From: Chitinophaga caseinilytica
GTDB taxonomy: Bacteria; Bacteroidota; Bacteroidia; Chitinophagales; Chitinophagaceae
DNA: 64,000 nt
Assembly: GCF_038396765.1 (NCBI RefSeq)
Contig: NZ_CP150096.1
Span: 6,369,001-6,433,000 of the forward strand
Direction: 5' to 3'
Part shown: in pieces, positions 52,406 through 59,880 of the stretch
Numbering within the stretch: the first letter of the stretch is position 1
How the letters are laid out: each line of letters opens with the position of its first letter
Program-made: the position numbers and the translations under genes
Notes under the pieces: model-generated
Told to the model about the DNA's origin: nothing
Databases searched by the model: none
Seen by the model: the letters and a program-made list of their open reading frames with translations, nothing else

Positions 52406-53204
52406 CTATCGTTTGAATACTTTTGATTTTCTCCAATAATTGCATTGTTCGACGTGCAAAAAGCTTCCCAGGATTCGATCCTTAAGCTGATCTTCAATTC
52501 TTTTCTCAAATTGTTTGATAAAATCCTCCTTCAAAATCTGTTTTATTCTTAGCTCATCAGGAGCCATGTATTCAAAAATGCTACCATTTAAAAGAGCCTT
52601 ATCACCATACAACTCAAAATATTCATTTTTCCTTACTCCTAAATAAAGTTCCTGATGCTGCTCAGGTGCTTCTAACAAACTATCATAAGTTATGATCTTA
52701 AAATCCTCTGTTTCTTGTCCTTTTACCAGTTTACGTCTCATTGTACTTTGAATTTCCTCCCTTCTTCCAAATACAAGTACAAATTTGGGAAATACTGGAT
52801 TATCAGACAATGGCTTCTTAATACCTTTAATAGTAGACTCCGAAAACTGCTGTAGATTGCTTGGTTCAAGCTTAAGCCATGCCCTCCATTTGTTTATTTG
52901 CTGGAGTGCTTGGACAAAATCAGGATGAAAATCATTACCTGTTTCTTTAAAAAAACGGCTATGCGGTTTTTCAATCTCAATAAAAACAGCGTTCCAATCG
53001 ATAGAACTTTTTGAAAGGAAAAAAATCAGACGTATAGTCCCTTGCTAAAGAAATCTTGCGAATAACAAGACTAAAATGAATACCATGATTTTGAACAAAT
53101 TCATTTGGTATGAACTGAGTATTCTTTTCTAGAAACTCTTGATATGTTTGTTCGGGATGCTTTCCATCCAACAATTCTCGAAATTTCTCCTTTATTTTTT
53201 CCAT
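52406..53204 (-). pseudogene. Shedu-like (DUF4263) anti-phage nuclease, frameshifted
   Basis: Minus strand, starting MEKIKEKFRELLDGKHPEQTY. The frame breaks at an A7 run (53019-53025); A6 restores a protein of about 266 residues. The restored sequence has the Shedu nuclease core: VFIEIEKPHSRFF (acidic plus lysine residues), FVQALQQINKWRAWL, FPKFVLVFGRREEI, STMRRKL and ITYDSLLEAPEQ. Known Shedu (SduA) proteins are single-gene phage-defence nucleases of the PD-(D/E)XK type. The downstream piece runs 52406-52810 or beyond without a start. It may be intact in the organism if the run is miscalled. Confidence 0.7.
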
Positions 53205-53238
53205 ACCATTATTTGTATTTTAGGTATAAAACAAACAA

Positions 53239-53272
53239 AAAACCTGTAAGATACTAAGTTCTTACAGGTTTT
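53239..53272. terminator. Terminator between divergent genes
   Basis: AAAACCTGTAAG (53239-53250) pairs with CTTACAGGTTTT (53261-53272). It lies upstream of both flanking divergent genes, where no terminator is needed, and may be a relic of a tRNA 3' region. Confidence 0.75.
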
Positions 53273-53283
53273 CTGTACTTAAA

Positions 53284-53315
53284 GTTGTAGCGTGGAAGGG
53301 AGAATTGTTGAACCA
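53284..53315 (-). other. tRNA-3'-end-like sequence, possible attachment-site relic
   Basis: On the minus strand this reads GGTTCAA, later CTCCCTTCC and CGCTACA, like the T-arm and acceptor end of the tRNA-Met 1.1 kb away (GGTTCAA, CTCCCTCTCTCGCTACA), and is followed by a terminator hairpin just as the tRNA is. Pairing of the T stem is disrupted, so it is not a working tRNA. Confidence 0.35.
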
Positions 53316-53450
53316 ATTTTTGAAAGATTGTAAATGCTTCAACGCACTCTCAAATTACATTAAATACACACCTACTATCATAGTGCTTGATTATCAATAA
53401 ATTGTATAATTTCTTTTTAAAAGTCAAACTTTAACCCGCTCAATATCATT

Positions 53451-53475
53451 TGTACGGAAATTATCCGTACATTTG
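53451..53475 (+). promoter_or_regulatory. Operator and -7 element of the toxin-antitoxin pair
   Basis: Perfect 8-bp arms TGTACGGA (53451-53458) and TCCGTACA (53464-53471) around 5 bp, overlapping a consensus -7 element TACATTTG (53468-53475). It fits autorepression by the ribbon-helix-helix antitoxin 40 bp downstream. Confidence 0.75.
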
Positions 53476-53514
53476 TGGAAATATTTAACTTTAAAATCTT
53501 TAAAACTACATTTT

Positions 53515-53820
53515 ATGAAAGCAGCAGCCATAACTAGATTTGATGCTAGGTTGTCAGCTGAAATGAAAGATCTTTTTGAACAAGCGGCTGAATTAGGGGG
53601 ATACAAAACTCTATCGGAATTTGTCATTTACTCTGCTAAGCTTCAGGCTGAGAAAATTATCGATAAGCATAACGAAATTCTAGCTTCAAAAAAGGATCAA
53701 GAAATTTTCTTTAATGCAATAATGGATTCAAGCGAGCCTAATAGTAAGCTTAAGAAGGCTGCTAATCGTTACAAAAAATTAACAAGGAGTAATGAACTAT
53801 CAGACAGTAGCGTTAGATAA
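53515..53820 (+). CDS. DUF1778 ribbon-helix-helix antitoxin (TacA-like)
   Basis: 101 residues from ATG 53515. The N-terminus ITRFDARLSAEMKDLFEQAAELGGYKTLSEFVIYSAKLQAEKII is a ribbon-helix-helix DNA-binding domain of the DUF1778 family; the C-terminal tail (FFNAIMDSSEPNSKLKKAANRYKKL) is the part that neutralises GNAT toxins. It overlaps the toxin gene by 29 bp and has a palindromic operator at its promoter. Confidence 0.88.
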   Translation: MKAAAITRFDARLSAEMKDLFEQAAELGGYKTLSEFVIYSAKLQAEKIIDKHNEILASKKDQEIFFNAIMDSSEPNSKLKKAANRYKKLTRSNELSDSSVR

Positions 53821-54294
53821 CAATCACAAGAAAGAGGATTTCAATTGTGACAAAAAGCAATTAAATAGGTATCTACATGAACAGGCCACACAAGATGTGA
53901 AGAGAAGTTTGTCAGCCTGCTTTATTTTAGAAGGTAATAATAAAGCGGTAAAAGGATACTATACCCTATCGGGAGCATCAATAAAAAGAGATCTGGTACC
54001 CGACAATGTTAGAAAAAAATGCCTCCTTCTTATTCAGATTTGCCTGTAACTCTATTAGGAAGATTAGCAGTAGATAAAACCTGTCAAGGTCAAAGAATTG
54101 GTGAACTTCTTTTGATAGATGCTCTTTTTCGTAGTTATGAAAATTCGAAAATTATTGGCTCAATAGCAGTCGTCGTTGACCCATTGGATGAAGATGCTGT
54201 TGGTTTCTACAAAAAATATGGTTTTGTTACTTTACCTGACAGCGGAAAAATGTTTATGCCTATGAAAATGATAGAACAATTAGTCGAAGCTTAA
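53792..54294 (+). pseudogene. GNAT toxin (TacT-like), frameshifted
   Basis: Starts at ATG 53792 after AAGGAGT. The first 70 residues (FNCDKKQLNRYLHEQATQD, GYYTLSGASIKRDLVPDNVRKK) run out of frame at an A7 run (54013-54019). One more A continues MPPSYSDLPVTLLGRLAVDKTCQGQRIGELLLIDAL, AVVVDPLDEDAVGFYKKYGFV, giving about 166 residues. TacT toxins acetylate the amino group of charged tRNAs. The acetyl-CoA loop reads QGQRIG rather than QGxGxG. Either inactivated in nature or a base-calling error. Confidence 0.78.
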
Positions 54295-54361
54295 AAATGC
54301 AATTCGATTATCGTTAATCGCACAGGCCGATTTTTCTATACAAAAATATTCCTCACAAAAC

Positions 54362-54396
54362 AAAAAGGCTTCCAAGCAACTGCCGGAAAGCCTTTT
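54362..54396 (-). terminator. Terminator of tRNA-Met
   Basis: AAAAAGGCTTCC and GGAAAGCCTTTT pair with one bulge; a T tract follows on the minus strand. Confidence 0.75.
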
Positions 54397-54405
54397 CTGA
54401 AGATG

Positions 54406-54479
54406 TAGCGAGAGAGGGAGTTGAACCCTCGACCTCAGGGTTATGAATCCTGCGCTCTAACCGCCTGAGCTATCTCGCC
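54406..54479 (-). tRNA. tRNA-Met (anticodon CAT)
   Basis: 74 nt without encoded CCA. Acceptor GGCGAGA/TCTCGCT (first pair GU), D-arm GCTC/GAGC, anticodon arm CAGGA-TTCATAA-CCCTG (one AC mismatch next to the loop), five-base variable region AGGTC, T-arm GAGGG-TTCAACT-CCCTC. The anticodon lies at 54443-54445. It is elongator Met or lysidine-modified Ile by type. Its 3' end faces the AT-rich island. Confidence 0.93.
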
Positions 54480-54603
54480 GGTTCGATCCTGATCCGTTAC
54501 CGGTTGTTCAAAATCGGAGTGCAAAGATAACGGCTATCCTTTAAAAGTCAAAAAAAATAATTGAAAAGTTTTACGCGCCCGAAAAGTCACGCCCCGCAAG
54601 GGT

Positions 54604-55749
54604 TTAACGCATCCGCCGCAGCATCGCGCCCCCCAGCACCAACATCAACATCCATCCCGAAAGCGCCACCGTTGTCAGGAATTGAACCCCCAGCTCCCTA
54701 ACCACCCAGTCCATCCAGACATCCACCAGCAACCGGCCCGTCACCGCGACAGACAACACCACTCCGAACGCCATCCCCGACCGACCAGGATAACGCTCCC
54801 CCACCCATCCCAACATGATCGGAAACCCTCCCCCCAGGCCCCCTCCCATCAATATCATCCCCATCCCCACCGGCCAAAAACCTCCGCCCACCTTCAACAA
54901 CAAAATTCCCGCCGGCAACAGCAACATACTCACCGCCAGCAACTGTCGCGCCGGAACGCTCCGGAATACACTCCCCGCCAGCATCCGCATCACCGTAAAC
55001 CCCGCAGCGTACAACGTAAGCCCATACAGCGCGTCGCGCTCCTCCATCCCGCGGCCGGCCGTTACATACACCATCGACCAGTTATACAAAACCGTCTCGA
55101 AACCGGCCTGCAAAAACAAAAAACCTCCCGTGAGCCATAACGCCGGATCCCGCAGCCAGCGGGCTTCTCCGGGTGGCCGGCGCGCCGGGAAACGGATCCA
55201 CACAAACAGCCATGCGAGCCCGAGCGCCAGCCAGCCCATCCACCGCAACACGCCCCTCCACATCAACAACGGCTTCAAACCCGCCACCACCTGCGGCATC
55301 GCCAGCATCCCCAACCCGAAAAACACCCCCATCAAACTTAACCGCACGCCCTTTTCCCGCACAGATATGTCGGCCACCACGGCGTTCGCGGCGCCGTTCA
55401 TCATACCGCCGGAAACGCCGATGCAAAACAGCCAACACGCCAGTGCAGCGGCACTTTCCGCAGCCGCCATCCCGCGAAACCCCGCGAAAAAACCCGTCGC
55501 CGCAAGCCCCAGCAACCAGCGGTATCCCCATCGCTCACTGGCCGGCCCCATCAGCAGCGTGCCACCGAGAATTCCCAGCAGCAACCACCGGAAAAGGGCC
55601 CGCAGCTCCGCCTCGCCCAGCGCAAACGCCAGCCGCAGGTCCAATGCCATGGCGCGCGGCATCGCCAGCGCCGCTCCCAACAGCAGCAGCCCGGCACAGC
55701 CCGCCCAGAAGATGAAATGCTTGTCGTAATTGTGTCCTTTCCTTAGCAT
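54604..55749 (-). CDS. MFS transporter
   Basis: 381 residues from ATG 55749, about 12 helices. KHFIFWAGCAGLLLLGAALAMP, GPASERWGYRWLLGL (A-like motif), FCIGVSGGMMNGAANAVVADIS, and a second half with GFLFLQAGFETVLYNWSMVYVTAG and MGMILMGGGLGGGFPIMLGWVGERYPGRSG. The pattern resembles the FucP-like sugar branch. Very GC-rich codon use. Substrate unknown. The longer upstream frame has no support. Confidence 0.83.
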   Translation of the reverse strand: MLRKGHNYDKHFIFWAGCAGLLLLGAALAMPRAMALDLRLAFALGEAELRALFRWLLLGILGGTLLMGPASERWGYRWLLGLAATGFFAGFRGMAAAESAAALACWLFCIGVSGGMMNGAANAVVADISVREKGVRLSLMGVFFGLGMLAMPQVVAGLKPLLMWRGVLRWMGWLALGLAWLFVWIRFPARRPPGEARWLRDPALWLTGGFLFLQAGFETVLYNWSMVYVTAGRGMEERDALYGLTLYAAGFTVMRMLAGSVFRSVPARQLLAVSMLLLPAGILLLKVGGGFWPVGMGMILMGGGLGGGFPIMLGWVGERYPGRSGMAFGVVLSVAVTGRLLVDVWMDWVVRELGVQFLTTVALSGWMLMLVLGGAMLRRMR

Positions 55750-55822
55750 CGGTCGAGTTCTCTGTATGTGACAGTCTCCCCGATATACGCCGTTACGCGC
55801 CGGCCGTTTTTCCGGCGGCAAT

Positions 55823-55848
55823 AAAAAAGCCCCCGTTCCCGGGAGGCT
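55823..55848 (-). terminator. Terminator of the NIPSNAP gene
   Basis: GCCCCCG pairs with CGGGAGGC (one mismatch), followed on the minus strand by six Ts (55823-55828). Confidence 0.7.
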
Positions 55849-55869
55849 TCGCAAAGCAGCTTGCGCTAC

Positions 55870-56631
55870 TTAAATATCGGAATATTCCAACGGTCGCAGG
55901 AAAAACTTCTCGTTGCGGGACACGTTGTTCTTGTATTGCTCGTCGGCCTGGAGCTTTTTCCAGTTCTCGTCCGCTGAAAATGCTTTCCAGTGTGCATCGC
56001 GGTCTTCCTGGTCCATGAAAGTGGTCATGTACATGAGGTTCGGCATGCGGGAACCGGCCAACACTTCGCCATAAAACACGGCGTTGAATTTCAGTTTTTT
56101 GAAGATACCGATCTCGTCTCCGGCGTTGAACATCTTCACTTTGTTGCGGTAATATTTTTCCGTCGGACTTTCATAACTCCGCAATTCATACACACGCTTG
56201 CTTTTCGGGCCGGTCAATTGCGGCTCCTGCATGGCGGGCATGCCGGAAAACGCCTTCAGCAGGATGGTTTCCAACCGGGTGTAGGGAACCTGGTCGTGGG
56301 GCGCGTCGATGTAATCCTTTCCGGCTGAAAGCCACTGCTGGTCGCGGTCGAGGCGCGATTGCAGGGAGCTGAACTGTTCGAGGGATTTGAAAGGGACGAA
56401 CACATAGATCCGCAGATCGGCCGTGTCTTGCACGATCGGCTGGAAAACGCCGACGGACGCGATGCCGTTGCGATGCAGCGCGGGCAGGTGCGCGGTGCGC
56501 AGGTAATCGCTGACCTTTTGCAGCTGGGCCATCGTTTTGAAATGATAAATGCGGATCTCGTAAATCTCGGGCGATGCGGCACGCGCCAGCATGGAGCAAA
56601 ACAGCGCGGCTGCGAACAGGAAATGTTTCAT
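55870..56631 (-). CDS. Exported NIPSNAP family protein
   Basis: 253 residues with a signal peptide (MKHFLFAAALFCSMLARA). Two ferredoxin-like NIPSNAP modules: SPEIYEIRIYHFKTMAQLQKVSDYLRTAHLPALHRNGIASVGVF and RVYELRSYESPTEKYYRNKVKMFNAGDEIGIFKKLKFNAVFYGEVLAGSRMPNLMYMTTF. The role of secreted NIPSNAP proteins in Bacteroidota is unknown. Monocistronic. Confidence 0.9.
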   Translation of the reverse strand: MKHFLFAAALFCSMLARAASPEIYEIRIYHFKTMAQLQKVSDYLRTAHLPALHRNGIASVGVFQPIVQDTADLRIYVFVPFKSLEQFSSLQSRLDRDQQWLSAGKDYIDAPHDQVPYTRLETILLKAFSGMPAMQEPQLTGPKSKRVYELRSYESPTEKYYRNKVKMFNAGDEIGIFKKLKFNAVFYGEVLAGSRMPNLMYMTTFMDQEDRDAHWKAFSADENWKKLQADEQYKNNVSRNEKFFLRPLEYSDI

Positions 56632-56730
56632 ATGGAATTTTTAAAATGCACCGTCAAATTACGGCCCGGCGGGGAAAGTTGCAAGCCCGGCATTTTTATG
56701 TAGTTTCGGCCCGTAAACCTGTCCGACCTT

Positions 56731-56994
56731 ATGAAAATCGCTCCAGACAAATGGAAACACTTCTTCGTAGGCATTCCCATGGGTGCCGTGCTCCTGGGAT
56801 TTTGCGCTTACATCCTCCCTTCAGCTCCCATCAAAGCCGCTGCGCTGGCCCTTGTGCCGGTTGTCGGCATCAGTTATGGATTTGAGTTGTTCTCAAAAAT
56901 AACTGGCAAAGGGCATTACGATGTAATGGACGCCTTTGCCAGCATTCTTGGCGGGATGGTCGGCATCGGGGCCGTTCTCCCGTTCCTTCTGTAA
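56731..56994 (+). CDS. Small integral membrane protein
   Basis: 87 residues with the motif DKWKHFFVGIPMGAVLLGF at the start, two further hydrophobic segments (AALALVPVVGISYGFELF, SILGGMVGIGAVLPFLL) and KGHYDVMDAFASILGG between them. The DKWKHF start and the D-DAFA motif recall YfiM/DUF2279-like small membrane proteins. Function unknown. Confidence 0.68.
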   Translation: MKIAPDKWKHFFVGIPMGAVLLGFCAYILPSAPIKAAALALVPVVGISYGFELFSKITGKGHYDVMDAFASILGGMVGIGAVLPFLL

Positions 56995-57033
56995 AAATTT
57001 ATTGCACCGCGCCGATGCTCGTTTTTCCGTTCA

Positions 57034-58533
57034 CTACGCGCGGTTGACCGTAGAAATCGACCGTTCCGGCCTTATCGTCCGCCACCACGAAACCTGCGTT
57101 CTTCGCGGGGGAGTTGGCGGGAATGCGGAAGTCGCCCGGTAAAAGGGGTCTTTGCCGTGGATGCTCGCCGCATCCACGCCGGAAGTCGTTTTCCAGGTAG
57201 CGAAATCGGTGATGGCAGGACCGTTGATCGAATTCCATATCCAGCCCGCGGGTGCCGTTGGCGCAAAGTAGAGGTTGTTGTCCACTACATTTCCGCTGCC
57301 GGTGTTGGTGTATTTGTGGAAGAAAAGATCGTCGGCGCCGGCTACCACGAGGTTGTTCCGGAAAACATTGTCGAAGCAGTGCTCCGTCATCCGCAGTTCC
57401 CCTTCTATCTCGCCATAGGCGCCTCTTTCACGGTTATTGCCTACTAGCGTGTTGTTGAGCACGTAGCATCTGCGGGAACCGCCGCCGGTGTAATTCAGGT
57501 ATCCTCCCATGTAAATCCCTACGCGATGGCTGCCCGTTACGATGTTGTTGCGAACGATGCAATCGCTGGTCGGGAATGCGTCGGTTTCGCTGACCACACC
57601 GATGCCGCGGTCGCAATCGCGGACGCGGTTGCGCTCCACGATGATGTTGCGCGCGCCGTCTACATAGATGCCGATAGCGCCATGGCCGTGCGTGCCTCCG
57701 ATGGGGCCGGTGGTCATGTCGATGTTCCAGAGCTCGTTTTCGGAGATAACGCCGTTGCGGGCGTAGTTGCGCTCTGGCACGGGGTTTCCGGCGTATCCGC
57801 CGGCCGCGTCGATCCCGATGTTTTCGGCGTTGTAAATTTTGTTGCGGCGAATGACGAACCCGTCCACAAAACCATTGATGGTAAGGTTTTCGCTGTAACC
57901 GGTATTGCAGTCGTGGATCTCGTTATCTTCCACCAGCACGTTTTTCATCGCTACGGCCGTGTTGCCGATGATCTCGATGGCGTGGCCGCTGCGCCCGTCT
58001 GTGGGCGCGGCGTTATGCTCGATATGATGGATTTTGTTCCGGCGGATGATGATGTTGCCGGAGCCTTCGTCTGCCAACACCCCATTTGGATTTACCCAGG
58101 GCGCGCTGCTGATGAGGTTACAGATCTCGAAACCTTCGAGCACCACGTAACTGGCGTTGCGGATGAATACCATGGCGTCTTTCCCGGAAACGCCCAGCCC
58201 GGTGCCATCAAGCACGGGTTGTTCGCCGGGATATGCTTTGAGGGTGATCAGCTTTCCTTCGCGGCCGCTTCGCGGGAAGCGTACCTTTTCGAAATACTTC
58301 CCTCCCCTGACCATCACGGTATCACCGGCCACGGCTTTCGCAAGGGCGTCGTTGATTTTCGCGTAGGGCGCATCCTTCGTTCCGGGCGCATTGTCGTTCC
58401 CGGAGGTTGACACATACAGCGTGCGGGGCCCGTTTTGTGGTTTCGGGCTTTCTCCACCGTTCCCTCCCTTGCTGCAAGCGGTAGCCGCGAGCAGCGCCAG
58501 GAGCGCAAATCCTTGTATAATCATCCGTTTCAT
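57034..58533 (-). CDS. Right-handed parallel beta-helix protein of the Sus locus
   Basis: 499 residues. The signal peptide ends in a lipobox (LLAATACSK, Cys20). DUF1565-type start (TLYVSTSGNDNAPGTKDAPYAKINDALAKAVAGDTVMVRGGKYF) and a long series of beta-helix turns (GNIIIRRNKIHHIEHNA, GFVIRRNKIYNAENIGID, NIIVERNRVRDCDRGIGV). The last about 30 residues look out of frame: a single-base shift near 57135-57144 would replace them with GDFRIPANSPAKNAGFV ... TSIGAVQ ending at 56999, the usual end of such proteins. It may be a polysaccharide lyase or glycan-binding protein of the SusC/D locus. Confidence 0.8.
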   Translation of the reverse strand: MKRMIIQGFALLALLAATACSKGGNGGESPKPQNGPRTLYVSTSGNDNAPGTKDAPYAKINDALAKAVAGDTVMVRGGKYFEKVRFPRSGREGKLITLKAYPGEQPVLDGTGLGVSGKDAMVFIRNASYVVLEGFEICNLISSAPWVNPNGVLADEGSGNIIIRRNKIHHIEHNAAPTDGRSGHAIEIIGNTAVAMKNVLVEDNEIHDCNTGYSENLTINGFVDGFVIRRNKIYNAENIGIDAAGGYAGNPVPERNYARNGVISENELWNIDMTTGPIGGTHGHGAIGIYVDGARNIIVERNRVRDCDRGIGVVSETDAFPTSDCIVRNNIVTGSHRVGIYMGGYLNYTGGGSRRCYVLNNTLVGNNRERGAYGEIEGELRMTEHCFDNVFRNNLVVAGADDLFFHKYTNTGSGNVVDNNLYFAPTAPAGWIWNSINGPAITDFATWKTTSGVDAASIHGKDPFYRATSAFPPTPPRRTQVSWWRTIRPERSISTVNRA

Positions 58534-58540
58534 ACTTTAA

Positions 58541-59863
58541 TTATTCAGATACGATTTTCCTGACCCTGTTATTGTTTTTATCGAGCACGTAAGAAATCCC
58601 GTTATTGTCGGTAGTGATGCCCTGTGCGCCGGCAAATTTGGCGGCTTCGCCGAGTGCGTTGGCATATCCGTAGGCGTTGCTGCCGGCGTAGGTGCTCACG
58701 CGGCCGGTGCGGCCGTCGATATAGCGGATGCTTTGGTCGGCGTTGCCCGAACCTCCGTTCCAGCTGCCGTTCCCGGCTACGTAGATATTGCCTTCATCGT
58801 CTACGCAGAGCGCCCAGGGCAGGGAGAACTGCGCTTCTTCCGCCGTTCCGTTCCGGTAACCTGCGGGAGCCGCGGAACCGTCGGCCGCGAGTTTCCCGGC
58901 TACGACGGTGCGCGCCCAGGTGTCTTTGGCATATTTGAAGATCGCGTTATGACCACTGCCCGACATGTAGAGGTTGCCTGCTTTGTCGAACCCGATCCCT
59001 GCGGCCCACAGCATATCGCTGACAACAGTTTCTTCGCCGCCGCCCGGCTTGATGCGGTAAACGCCGCCTGCACCGGTGGAGCTGTAGAATACTTCATTCG
59101 TGGCTTTATTCACCGTAACGTGCCAGGGCTCATGCGAGGCGCCGTGGTAGTCGGTCACCACGCCCTGGGGCGATATTTTCTTGATCTTCCAGGTGCTGGG
59201 ATCGGCGGTGTAAAGGTTGCCGTCTTTATCGATAGCGAGGCCGTAAGGCAGGAGGAAGCGGGCTTCCGTGCCGGTGCCGTTCGCGTCGCCGGGGGAGTTG
59301 GTGCCGGCGAAAGTGCTTACACGGCCGGAGGGGTCGATCTTACGGATGCAGGTATTTCCCACATCGGTCACGTAAACATTACCGTCTTTATCGGTCACGA
59401 TGCCGGAGCCGCGCTGCCAGTCGGTCCCACCGAAATTGAACATGGCGTCTTCGCCTTTGGCGTTCAGGTATCCTGCTACGCCGCTACCGGCGAAAGTAGT
59501 AACGGTGCGGGTGAAGATGTAATCGAATTCGCCGGAGCTGGCTACTTCCTTCCCCCCGATTTTCACGGAAACCGCGCCGGAGCCGCATCTTTTGGGGACA
59601 ATAGCCATGATCTGGCGGGTATTGCAACCAACGATAGCGAGTTTCTTGCCATTGATGGTCACTTCCACCTCGTTGGAATCGTTACTGAAATTGGAACCGG
59701 AAATAAGGATGGACGTGCCATGCCCGCCCGTTTGCGGGATGAACCCGGAGATGGTCATGGGCACCCCGGCCTCATGCTGCTCCTTGTCCTTCGAGCAGGC
59801 CGTCAGCAATACGGCGGCGGCCAGCAGGTATCGTGAGAATGTTTTTAACATGTTTGCTTTCAT
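58541..59863 (-). CDS. IPT/TIG and NHL-repeat surface lipoprotein
   Basis: About 440 residues. Signal peptide with lipobox (LTAC about residue 18-20), an IPT/TIG domain (ISGFIPQTGGHGTSILISGSNFSNDSNEVEVTINGK) and an NHL six-bladed propeller (NVYVTDVGNTCIRKIDPSGRVSTFAGTNSPG, YGLAIDKDGNLYTADPSTWKIKKISPQG, ITTDNNGISYVLDKNNNRVRKI). It sits in the SusE position after susD and probably binds the locus substrate at the surface. Starts at 59863, just after the susD stop. Confidence 0.88.
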   Translation of the reverse strand: MKANMLKTFSRYLLAAAVLLTACSKDKEQHEAGVPMTISGFIPQTGGHGTSILISGSNFSNDSNEVEVTINGKKLAIVGCNTRQIMAIVPKRCGSGAVSVKIGGKEVASSGEFDYIFTRTVTTFAGSGVAGYLNAKGEDAMFNFGGTDWQRGSGIVTDKDGNVYVTDVGNTCIRKIDPSGRVSTFAGTNSPGDANGTGTEARFLLPYGLAIDKDGNLYTADPSTWKIKKISPQGVVTDYHGASHEPWHVTVNKATNEVFYSSTGAGGVYRIKPGGGEETVVSDMLWAAGIGFDKAGNLYMSGSGHNAIFKYAKDTWARTVVAGKLAADGSAAPAGYRNGTAEEAQFSLPWALCVDDEGNIYVAGNGSWNGGSGNADQSIRYIDGRTGRVSTYAGSNAYGYANALGEAAKFAGAQGITTDNNGISYVLDKNNNRVRKIVSE

Positions 59864-59880
59864 TGAAATGAGGAATGAAA

